A DNA stretch of 5,279 nt. It comes from Chloroflexota bacterium. GTDB lineage: Bacteria > Chloroflexota > UBA6077 > JACQUR01. This document shows, one piece after another, positions 1 to 5,051 of this stretch. The stretch covers positions 1-5,279 of the forward strand of contig JACQUR010000190.1 in NCBI GenBank assembly GCA_016210245.1, given 5' to 3'. Every line of letters starts with the position of its first letter. Position 1 is the stretch's first letter. A program made the translations under genes and the position numbers. The notes under the pieces were generated by a model. It was not told the origin of the DNA. It saw nothing but the letters and a program-made list of their open reading frames with translations, and searched no databases.

Positions 1-89
1 GATTTCGGATTTCGGATTTCGGATTTCGGATTGAGGTCGGTCCGGATCCCCGTCCTCAATCCGAAATCCGAAATCCGAAATCCGAAATC
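1..89. repeat. Perfect heptad inverted repeat after polyprenyl synthase
   Basis: Positions 1-36 and 54-89 are exact reverse complements (36 bp) around a 17-nt loop at 37-53. The left arm is four copies of GATTTCG followed by GATTGAGG; the right arm mirrors it. Inside the loop, 38-40 and 50-52 can also pair. The right arm ends at 89, inside the TGA stop codon (90-88, minus strand) of the polyprenyl synthase gene. The stem would form in that gene's transcript immediately after translation ends. A role as terminator or 3'-end protector is inferred. No T-tract can be judged because the minus-strand downstream side leaves the window at position 1, and the element may extend beyond it. Confidence 0.93.
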
Positions 90-1047
90 ACCGGAGTCGG
101 TGGACCACGTAGTGGGTCAGCGCCTCCAGGGCGTCGCGGCAGGGGCTGGGGTCGAGCGCCCGCAGCACCTCGCGGCTCTCGCGCGCCAGCGCCGCGGCTT
201 CGGCGCGGCACCGCTCCACTGCCTCGCTCTCGCGCACCAGTTGCACCAGCTCCTCCACGGCCCGCTGCTCGAACGTTCGTCGGAACGCGCCATCCTTCAA
301 CTCGTCGCGCAGGTAGATGACTGGCAGGGTGATGACGCCCTGGCGCAGATCGCTGCCCACCGGCTTGCCGAGCGCCCGCTCGTCGCCCACGAAGTCGAGG
401 ATGTCGTCGACCACCTGAAAGGCCAGGCCCAGCTTCTCGCCGTAGGTCCGCAGCGCCTGGACCTGCGGCTCGGGGATCCGGCTCAAGATGGCGCCTCCCT
501 GGCAGGCGAGCACGAACAGCGAGGCTGTCTTGGCCCAGATGGTCTGGTAGTACGCCTCGCGCGTCAGGCTGAGGTGGGCATCGCTCTCGCGCGACGCCTC
601 CTCGATCTGGCCCCGGGCCATGCTGCCCAGAGTCTCTGCGAACAGTCCGATCACCCGCAGATCGCCGGTCGCTACGCAGCGCGCGGCCGACTGGGAGAAG
701 AGGTAGTCGCCCACCAGCACGGCGACAGCATTGCCCACTCGCGTGAACAGGGTGGCCTCGCCCCGGCGGCGGTCGGTCTCGTCCACCACGTCGTCGTGGA
801 CCAGGCTGGCCGCGTGCAGCAACTCCACCCCAACCGCCATGTGGATCGCCGTTTCTCCCGGGTAGCGCCCGAGCCTGGCGGCGAGCAGCGCCAGCGCCGG
901 CCGCAGCCGCTTGCCGCTCCCGGGCAGGACCAGCGAGAGAATCGGGGCGACAATGGGGTCTTCGGTCCGCGCCGTCGCCGCCAGCGCCTCCTCCACCAGG
1001 GCGAGTTCCGGCTGCACCAGGGCGAACGTTGATACTGTAGCCGTCAA
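88..1047 (-). CDS. Long-chain polyprenyl diphosphate synthase (trans-isoprenyl diphosphate synthase family)
   Basis: This enzyme condenses isopentenyl diphosphate units onto an allylic diphosphate to give a long all-trans chain, normally the side chain of menaquinone or ubiquinone; it is cytosolic. Numbered from the TTG at 1047 the protein has 319 residues, the usual family length. Visible motifs are GKRLRP (45-50), the first aspartate-rich motif DDVVD (85-89) preceded by LVH, RRRGEATL (93-100), KTA (173-175), the second aspartate-rich motif DDILD (214-218) and GKPVGSDL (227-234). Residues 4 and 5 before the first DDxxD are Ser and Ala; small residues there are typical of long-chain rather than farnesyl or geranylgeranyl synthases. 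The start is a choice: the frame stays open to a TTG at 1176, but the extra 43 residues are translated heptad repeat. The TTG at 1047 has GAGGA seven bases upstream. Product chain length cannot be fixed, so no symbol is given. Confidence 0.93.
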   Translation of the reverse strand: MTATVSTFALVQPELALVEEALAATARTEDPIVAPILSLVLPGSGKRLRPALALLAARLGRYPGETAIHMAVGVELLHAASLVHDDVVDETDRRRGEATLFTRVGNAVAVLVGDYLFSQSAARCVATGDLRVIGLFAETLGSMARGQIEEASRESDAHLSLTREAYYQTIWAKTASLFVLACQGGAILSRIPEPQVQALRTYGEKLGLAFQVVDDILDFVGDERALGKPVGSDLRQGVITLPVIYLRDELKDGAFRRTFEQRAVEELVQLVRESEAVERCRAEAAALARESREVLRALDPSPCRDALEALTHYVVHRLR

Positions 1048-1054
1048 GGCCTCT

Positions 1055-1059
1055 TCCTC
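1055..1059 (-). promoter_or_regulatory. Ribosome binding site deciding the polyprenyl synthase start
   Basis: On the minus strand GAGGA lies at 1059-1055, followed by seven bases and then TTG at 1047-1045. The alternative TTG at 1176 has no comparable purine-rich site and would translate the repeat hairpin. This favours the shorter 319-residue product. Confidence 0.6.
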
Positions 1060-1080
1060 ACTGCTGAGCGAAGTTAACAA

Positions 1081-1176
1081 TTGACAGTCGACAGTCGACA
1101 GTCGAAGGGTTGCGGTACTTCTTTCGACTGCCGACTGCCGACTGCCGACTGCCAACTGCTGACTGCCAACTGTCAA
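1081..1176. repeat. Asymmetric heptad hairpin between tatD and polyprenyl synthase
   Basis: The left arm (1081-1106) has three copies of TCGACAG-type units. The right arm (1123-1176) has about seven units: four CGACTGC, then CAACTGC, TGACTGC and CAACTGT. A 16-nt loop (1107-1122) separates them. In the inner register 1106 pairs with 1123, and 26 positions align. The mismatches at 1098/1131, 1091/1138 and 1084/1145 are A-C on the plus strand but U-G wobbles in the minus-strand RNA. The outer ends TTGACAGT (1081-1088) and ACTGTCAA (1169-1176) are also exact reverse complements. The element begins one base before the tatD stop codon (1175-1173) and fills most of the gap to the next gene. A role in RNA processing or partial termination within the operon is inferred. 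Confidence 0.9.
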
Positions 1177-1985
1177 CTCCGTAGCGTTTCTCGCAACCCC
1201 GGGAACAGCCTCATGGCGTTCCGGCTGGTGGCCTCGGCAACTTGATGGAAAGGCTCCCCGCGCAGCTCGGCCAGCCGCCTGGCGGTATGGGCCACGAAGG
1301 CCGGCTCGTTGCGCCGACCCCGAACCGGCACGGGAGCCAGGTAGGGCGCATCCGTCTCCACCACCATCCGCTCGGCGGGGACCTCGCGCGCCGCCTCCGC
1401 CAGCCAGCCAACGTGCTTGAACGTCAGCGGCCCTGCGAACGACAGGTAGAAGCTGGCCGCGACACAGCGCTCCAGCATCAACCGGTCGCCAGAAAAACAG
1501 TGTAGCACGCCGCCGCGCCCGGCTGCTCCTTGTGCCCAGCCAGCCAGCACCTCGCCCAGCCGCGCCGAGGCCTCCCGATTGTGGACCACCACGGGCAACT
1601 GGCGCTCGGCCGCCAGCTCGAGGTGGCGCAGCAGGTACGCCTCCTGAAGTTGCGGCGATGAGAAGGCGCGGTAGTTGTCCAGTCCCGTCTCTCCGATCCC
1701 GACCACCCGCGGCGCCTCGGCCAGCGCCGCGATCTGCCGCATGTCGTCCGGCCCCGCTTGAGCGACGTAATTCGGATGAATCCCGACCGCCGCGAAGACG
1801 CCCGCGTACGCCCCCGCCAGCGCCACGGCCCTGCGGCTACTGTCCAGATCGTACCCTACGCACACGATTGCCCGCAGCCCGGCTTCCCATGCCCGTTCCA
1901 GCACCTGGTCCAGATCGGCCTCGAAGCGCGGGTCCATCAGGTGGGCGTGGGTATCGATCAGCGCAGCCGTGGCAGGTGGCGTCAT
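1173..1985 (-). CDS. tatD: TatD family metal-dependent hydrolase (DNase)
   Basis: TatD proteins are cytosolic TIM-barrel metallohydrolases of the amidohydrolase superfamily. Characterised members act as 3'-5' exonucleases or DNases in repair and DNA degradation. The 270-residue length is normal. Metal ligands are visible in order: DTHAHL (11-16, the HxH pair), GIGETGLD (96-103, Glu99), VVHNRE (133-138, His135), HCFSG (162-166, His162) and ETDAPYLAP (210-218, Asp212). The family segment GRRNEPAFV follows at 223-231. The ATG at 1985-1983 overlaps the TGA of rsmI (1984-1982) as ATGA. There is no clear separate ribosome binding site, so translational coupling to rsmI is likely. The TGA stop lies at the first bases of the following heptad hairpin. 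The in vivo substrate cannot be told from sequence. Confidence 0.95.
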   Translation of the reverse strand: MTPPATAALIDTHAHLMDPRFEADLDQVLERAWEAGLRAIVCVGYDLDSSRRAVALAGAYAGVFAAVGIHPNYVAQAGPDDMRQIAALAEAPRVVGIGETGLDNYRAFSSPQLQEAYLLRHLELAAERQLPVVVHNREASARLGEVLAGWAQGAAGRGGVLHCFSGDRLMLERCVAASFYLSFAGPLTFKHVGWLAEAAREVPAERMVVETDAPYLAPVPVRGRRNEPAFVAHTARRLAELRGEPFHQVAEATSRNAMRLFPGLRETLRS

Positions 1986-2668
1986 TCTAGCACACCCGCC
2001 GAGTCCGCACCGGCTACCACCAGGGTGAACTCACCGCGTGGCGGGTGGGCGGTGAAGTGCGCGTGCAGCTCGGAGAGCGGCCCGCGCACGAACTCTTCGT
2101 GTACCTTGGTCAGCTCGCGCGCCGCCACCGCCGGGCGGTCGCCCAGCACCTCCTGGAGCGCGCCCAGGCTGGCGAGCAGGCGGTGGGGGGCCTCGAATAG
2201 CACCAGGGTGGCGGCCTCCCCGGCCACCCGTTCCAGGAGCCGCCGCCGCGGCCCGGGCTTGCGCGGCAGAAAGCCGAGGAAGCAGAAGGCGTGCATGGGC
2301 AGGCCCGAGGCCACCAGCGCCGCCAGGACAGCGGACGGCCCGGGGATCGGCACCACCCGCACCCCCGCGTCGATCGCCTGTCGGATCAGGGGGTACCCGG
2401 GATCGGAGATGCCGGGCATGCCCGCCTCGGAGACCAGGGCGATATCGATCTCCTGGAGCCGCTCGACCAGGCGCTGGACCTTCCCAGGCCCGGTGAAGTC
2501 GTGGAAGCTGGTCAGCGGAGTGGTAATCTCGTTTGCCTGGAGCAGCTTGCGGGTGGTGCGGGTGTCCTCGGCGGCGATGAGCTGCACCTCGCGCAGCACT
2601 CGTAGCGCCCGCAGGGTGATGTCTTCCAGGTTGCCAATGGGAGTCCCGACCACGTAGAGCGTGCCCAT
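1982..2668 (-). CDS. rsmI: 16S rRNA (cytidine-1402-2'-O)-methyltransferase RsmI, short form
   Basis: RsmI uses S-adenosylmethionine to 2'-O-methylate C1402 of 16S rRNA in the decoding centre of the 30S subunit. It belongs to the tetrapyrrole (SAM-binding) methylase superfamily. Family motifs are clear: GTPIGNLEDIT (8-18), AEDTR (33-37), SFHD (54-57), SEAGMPGISDPG (80-91), PIPGPSA (107-113), GFLPRK (132-137), FEAPHR (158-163) and ARELTKVHEE (183-192). The protein ends soon after RGEFTLVV (211-218) at 228 residues, whereas E. coli RsmI has roughly 285. The C-terminal helical extension is therefore absent while the methylase core is complete. The start MGTLYVVG is the family's usual one; AGAGG lies only three bases before the ATG. 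It appears to lead the rsmI-tatD-synthase unit. A heptad array begins 10 bp upstream of the start codon. Confidence 0.96.
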   Translation of the reverse strand: MGTLYVVGTPIGNLEDITLRALRVLREVQLIAAEDTRTTRKLLQANEITTPLTSFHDFTGPGKVQRLVERLQEIDIALVSEAGMPGISDPGYPLIRQAIDAGVRVVPIPGPSAVLAALVASGLPMHAFCFLGFLPRKPGPRRRLLERVAGEAATLVLFEAPHRLLASLGALQEVLGDRPAVAARELTKVHEEFVRGPLSELHAHFTAHPPRGEFTLVVAGADSAGVLE

Positions 2669-2678
2669 CGCCCTCTTC

Positions 2679-2741
2679 AGTGCTGAGTCCTGAGTCCTGA
2701 GTCCTGAGTCCTGAGTCCTGAGTGCTGAGTGCTGAGTGCTG
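2679..2741. repeat. Nine-unit heptad tandem array upstream of rsmI
   Basis: Nine uninterrupted 7-nt units are read on the plus strand: AGTGCTG, five AGTCCTG, then three AGTGCTG. They are followed by AGG. Both words recur in the gap-pgk hairpin at 5052-5107, so the two sites share a repeat family. The array lies in the 5' region of rsmI, 10 bp from its start codon. It would be in the rsmI leader or promoter region. Confidence 0.95.
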
Positions 2742-2828
2742 AGGATCGGCTACCGCGCGCCCGGTCAAGGAAGGGCATGCGGCATGCACTGCCCGGCGTG
2801 AGGGCCGAGCGCCGGCTCCCCGGTGCTC
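2742..2828. other. Unassigned spacer in the divergent rsmI / small-gene region
   Basis: This is the non-repetitive centre of the 210-bp gap between the divergent rsmI and small membrane-peptide starts. It is GC-rich and contains two GCATGC palindromes plus a local GGGCA...TGCCC inverted repeat near 2775-2800. A TTGACC on the minus strand (2768-2763) could be a -35 box toward rsmI, but no good -10 lies at the right distance. Promoters for one or both genes are expected here but I cannot place them. Confidence 0.4.
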
Positions 2829-2863
2829 CAGCACTCGGTCCTCGGCACTCAGTCCTCAGTCCT
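2829..2863. repeat. Degenerate five-unit heptad array upstream of small membrane-peptide gene
   Basis: Five 7-nt units are read on the plus strand: CAGCACT, CGGTCCT, CGGCACT, CAGTCCT and CAGTCCT. CAGCACT is the exact reverse complement of AGTGCTG in the array at 2679-2741. The other units are only partly complementary: AGTCCTG against CAGTCCT pairs at five of seven positions. This looks like a decayed second arm of that array, with an 87-bp spacer instead of a short loop. Confidence 0.75.
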
Positions 2864-2865
2864 GG

Positions 2866-2872
2866 GGAGGAG
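2866..2872 (+). promoter_or_regulatory. Strong ribosome binding site of the 24-residue gene
   Basis: GGAGGAG is followed by six bases and then ATG at 2879. This near-ideal Shine-Dalgarno sequence is the main evidence that the tiny gene is translated. It also favours the ATG at 2879 over the GTG at 2729, which lies inside the heptad array. Confidence 0.75.
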
Positions 2873-2878
2873 CGCAGT

Positions 2879-2953
2879 ATGTACTGGTTGATCTACGTCC
2901 TGGTTGCCATCCTGTTGATCCTGCTCATCCTGCGGCTGCTGGGTAGCGTCTGA
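2879..2953 (+). CDS. Small single-span membrane peptide, 24 residues
   Basis: The reading frame encodes 24 residues beginning MYWLIYVLV and ending RLLGSV. Residues 2-20 or so are almost wholly Leu, Ile, Val, Ala and aromatic, enough for one membrane helix. A single Arg (19) lies near the C-terminus. The frame is open further upstream to a GTG at 2729, but that extension is translated repeat and spacer. The perfect ribosome binding site at 2866-2872 marks the ATG at 2879. The gene is the only one on the plus strand, divergent from rsmI and convergent with tpiA. Its TGA stop (2951-2953) touches the first base of the next hairpin. Very short hydrophobic peptides of unknown role are common in bacteria; I do not recognise a specific family and propose no function beyond membrane localisation. 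Confidence 0.65.
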   Translation: MYWLIYVLVAILLILLILRLLGSV

Positions 2954-3028
2954 GGAGGAGTTCAGATTTGAGATTGCAGAGTGCAGATTGAAATCTGCAC
3001 TCTCAAATCTCAAATCTGAACTCCTCCT
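2953..3028. terminator. 37-bp heptad hairpin between convergent genes
   Basis: Positions 2953-2989 pair with 2992-3028, with only two adjacent mismatches (2976-2977 against 3004-3005) and a two-base centre. Heptad phasing is visible: AGATTTG, AGATTGC, AGAGTGC and AGATTGA on the left, with the mirror units on the right. It fills the space between the small peptide gene stop (2951-2953) and the tpiA stop (3035-3033), four bases from the latter. The position suggests a bidirectional transcription stop or 3'-end protector. There is no T-tract on either side, so it is not a textbook intrinsic terminator. Confidence 0.8.
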
Positions 3029-3032
3029 GAAC

Positions 3033-3791
3033 CTATCCCTTCGCTGTTGCCGCCTGGCGCACGATCTCGAGGAACGATGGCCCCTTCAGGCTGGCGCCCC
3101 CGACCAGCGCGCCGTCGATCTCGGGCTGGCTGATGAAGGCGGCGAAGTTGTCCGGGCTCACGCTGCCCCCGTACTGGATGCGCAGGTCGCGCGCCGTCGC
3201 CTGGCCGAGCAGGTCGGCAGCCAGGCGGCGAATGGCGCCGATGACCTGGTTGGCTCCTTCGGGGGTGGCCGGGCGGCCCGTGCCAATGGCCCATATCGGC
3301 TCGTAGGCGATGACCAGCCCGGGCAGCGCGTCGAGCCCGGCCAGAGCGCCGCGGAGCTGGCGCTCGATGACCTCGAGCGTCTGGCCCGCCTCGTTCTGCT
3401 CCAGGTTCTCGCCCACGCACAGGATCGGGCGCAAGCGGAATTCGCGCGCGGCCGCGAGCTTGCGGTTGACAAACTCGTCGCTTTCGTGGAAATACTGGCG
3501 CCGCTCCGAGTGGCCGACGATCACGTACTCCACCAGCTCGGCCAGCATAGCCGGGCTGATCTCGCCCGTGTAGGCCCCCCTGGGCGCGGGGTAGACGTTC
3601 TGCGCCCCCAGCGCCACGCCCGTGCCGCGCAGGCGCTCCCAAACAGGGTAGAGCGCGGTGAAGGGCGGGCACAGCACCCGCTCCACCCGGTCGAGGGTCT
3701 GCAGGTCGGGCATCATGGTCTCCACCAGCGCCATCCCCTCGGCCACCGTATTGTGCATCTTCCAGTTAGCGGCAATGATCGGTTGTCGCAT
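3033..3791 (-). CDS. tpiA: Triosephosphate isomerase
   Basis: The enzyme interconverts dihydroxyacetone phosphate and glyceraldehyde 3-phosphate in glycolysis and gluconeogenesis. It is a cytosolic (beta/alpha)8 barrel, usually dimeric. The 252 residues match the normal bacterial length. Key features are ANWKMH (8-13, with Asn9 and Lys11), the subunit-interface segment AQNVYP (63-68), GHSERR (93-98, electrophile His94), AYEPIWAIGTG (162-172, catalytic base Glu164 and the start of flexible loop 6), and the phosphate-binding YGGSV (207-211) and VGGASL (230-235). All catalytic residues are present. The ATG at 3791-3789 is three bases past the pgk stop and has GAGGAG six bases upstream, inside the end of pgk, so it is probably translated from the same mRNA as pgk. 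Its TAG lies four bases before the 37-bp hairpin. Confidence 0.98.
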   Translation of the reverse strand: MRQPIIAANWKMHNTVAEGMALVETMMPDLQTLDRVERVLCPPFTALYPVWERLRGTGVALGAQNVYPAPRGAYTGEISPAMLAELVEYVIVGHSERRQYFHESDEFVNRKLAAAREFRLRPILCVGENLEQNEAGQTLEVIERQLRGALAGLDALPGLVIAYEPIWAIGTGRPATPEGANQVIGAIRRLAADLLGQATARDLRIQYGGSVSPDNFAAFISQPEIDGALVGGASLKGPSFLEIVRQAATAKG

Positions 3792-3794
3792 GCC

Positions 3795-5051
3795 TCACTC
3801 CTCGTGACGGGTTGGAGGTTGGAGGTTGGAGCGAACTCCAACCTCCAACCCGGAGAGCCCCTGGCCCCTGTCCTCCAGCACGGCTACGCCGGGCAACTCG
3901 CGCCCCTCGAGGAACTCGAGCGTGGCGCCGCCGCCGGTGGACACGTGGGCCATTCGATCGGCCAGGCCGAGCTGCTCGACCGCGGCCACCGATTCGCCGC
4001 CGCCCACCACGGTGGCGGCAGTCGAGGTGGCCAGTGCCCGAGCGATGGCCTGAGTGCCGGCGGCAAACTCCGGGATCTCGAAGACCCCCAGCGGCCCGTT
4101 CCACAGCACCGTGCCCGCGCGCATGATGCATGCTTCGTACTCGCCCACCGTCTTCGGGCCCACGTCGACGATGGCTGCACTTTCAGGCACCTGGTCGACC
4201 GGCGCGATCCACGCTCGGGCGCCGGGCGAGACGGCTTCGGCCACCAGCACGTCGGTGGGCAGCAGCACCTCCTTGCCCAGGTCACTGGCTCGTTGCTCGA
4301 TGGCCCGGGCGTCGGGGACCAGGTCGGGCTCCGCCAGCGACTTGCCCACCTTCAGGCCGCGCGCCAGCAGGAACGTGTTGGCCATGCCGCCGCCGATGGC
4401 CAGTGTGTCCACCCTGTCCAGCAAGTTCTGTAGCACGGCCAGCTTGGTGGAGACCTTGGCCCCGCCGATGAGGGCGAGGAAAGGTCGGCGGGGCGACTCC
4501 AGCAACGAGCCCAGCGCGTCCAGTTCCTTCTCCATGAGCAGGCCGGCCACGGCTGGCAGGTCCTGGGCGATGGCCGCGGTGGAGGCGTGGGCACGGTGGG
4601 CTGTGCCAAAGGCGTCGTTGACGTACAGGTCGCCCAGGGCGGCGAGCTGGGCGGCAAAGGTTGCGTCGTTCGCCTCCTCCTCAGCATGGAAGCGCAGGTT
4701 CTCCAGCAACGCCACCTGGCCGGGCTGGAGCGCCTGCACCACCTGGGCGGCCGGCGGGCCAACGCAGTCCTCGGCAAAGGCAACCGGCTGGCCGAGCAGT
4801 CGGCTCAACTCGGCCGCCACCGGGCGCAAGCTGTAGGTCGGGGTGGGCTTGCCCCTGGGCCGCCCCAGGTGCGACATGAGGATGACCTTCGCCCCGCGCT
4901 CCTGGAGGTAGCGGATAGTGGGCAACGCGGCGCGGATGCGAGTGTTATCCAGGACCTGGCCAGTGGCGCCCTCGATCGGCACATTGAAGTCGACCCGCAC
5001 CAGCACCCGCTTGCCCGTGGGATCGACCTCGCGGACGGTCTTCTTGTTCAT
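3795..5051 (-). CDS. pgk: Phosphoglycerate kinase with repeat-encoded C-terminal tail
   Basis: The enzyme transfers phosphate between 1,3-bisphosphoglycerate and ADP, giving 3-phosphoglycerate and ATP, in the cytosol. Two-domain family motifs are present. N-terminal substrate-domain motifs are VRVDFNVP (18-25), NTRIR (36-40), SHLGRP (60-65), LLENLRF (115-121) and NDAFGTAHRAHAST (145-158). C-terminal nucleotide-domain motifs are GGAKVSTK (196-203), GGGMANTF (220-227), WNGPLGVFE (317-325), GGGES (350-354) and STGGGATLEFLEG (371-383). Family members usually end just after ELPGV (385-389) and a few more residues. Here the protein continues to 418, and most of the extra stretch (about 401-412) is translated heptad hairpin. 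The ATG at 5051-5049 abuts the upstream heptad array directly. The only ribosome binding site candidate, AGGA nine bases upstream, is itself part of a repeat unit. The product should be active, since all conserved motifs precede the tail. Confidence 0.98.
   Translation of the reverse strand: MNKKTVREVDPTGKRVLVRVDFNVPIEGATGQVLDNTRIRAALPTIRYLQERGAKVILMSHLGRPRGKPTPTYSLRPVAAELSRLLGQPVAFAEDCVGPPAAQVVQALQPGQVALLENLRFHAEEEANDATFAAQLAALGDLYVNDAFGTAHRAHASTAAIAQDLPAVAGLLMEKELDALGSLLESPRRPFLALIGGAKVSTKLAVLQNLLDRVDTLAIGGGMANTFLLARGLKVGKSLAEPDLVPDARAIEQRASDLGKEVLLPTDVLVAEAVSPGARAWIAPVDQVPESAAIVDVGPKTVGEYEACIMRAGTVLWNGPLGVFEIPEFAAGTQAIARALATSTAATVVGGGESVAAVEQLGLADRMAHVSTGGGATLEFLEGRELPGVAVLEDRGQGLSGLEVGVRSNLQPPTRHEE
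3798..3803 (-). promoter_or_regulatory. tpiA ribosome binding site within the end of pgk
   Basis: On the minus strand GAGGAG (3803-3798) encodes the last two Glu codons of pgk. It is followed by the pgk TGA and then, six bases after the site, by the tpiA ATG. This supports co-transcription and translational coupling of pgk and tpiA. Confidence 0.75.
3817..3850. repeat. Heptad hairpin inside the 3' end of pgk
   Basis: Positions 3817-3831 and 3836-3850 are exact reverse complements (15 bp) around a four-base loop. The unit is GGTTGGA/GTTGGAG. One further left-arm unit (from about 3810) gives an alternative slipped pairing. On the sense (minus) strand the loop is TTCG, closed by G-C rather than the C-G of the most stable UUCG tetraloops. 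Unlike the other arrays it is translated: it encodes roughly residues 401-412 of the annotated pgk product. Confidence 0.88.

Noticed and set aside
31..1032. Long open frame (333 codons) on the plus strand opposite the polyprenyl synthase
   Set aside because: It is antisense to a gene with complete family motifs. Long antisense frames are expected in GC-rich coding DNA, and the translation shows no recognisable domain.
1081..1176. Perfect TTGACA -35 boxes at 1081-1086 (plus) and 1176-1171 (minus)
   Set aside because: Both arise from the ends of the heptad inverted repeat, and neither has a reasonable -10 hexamer 16-18 bp downstream.
2745..2768. Promoter toward rsmI with TTGACC at 2768-2763
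   Set aside because: The hexamer at the expected -10 distance (2745-2740, TCCTCA) matches TATAAT poorly, so it is not listed as a promoter.
2729..2881. Upstream GTG start extending the small plus-strand gene to 74 residues
   Set aside because: The start lies inside a heptad array with no ribosome binding site, and the extension is translated repeat and spacer. The ATG at 2879 has a near-perfect site.
2953..3028. Insertion sequence or transposon end
   Set aside because: Although the inverted repeats could suggest mobile element ends, there is no transposase, no flanking target duplication that I can see, and the arms have only a tiny loop between them.
2988..4433. 481-codon open frame on the plus strand opposite tpiA and pgk
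   Set aside because: It spans two well-supported enzymes in antisense and begins within the hairpin at 2953-3028. Its length follows from GC-rich codon bias, and its composition looks like a mirror of the real genes.
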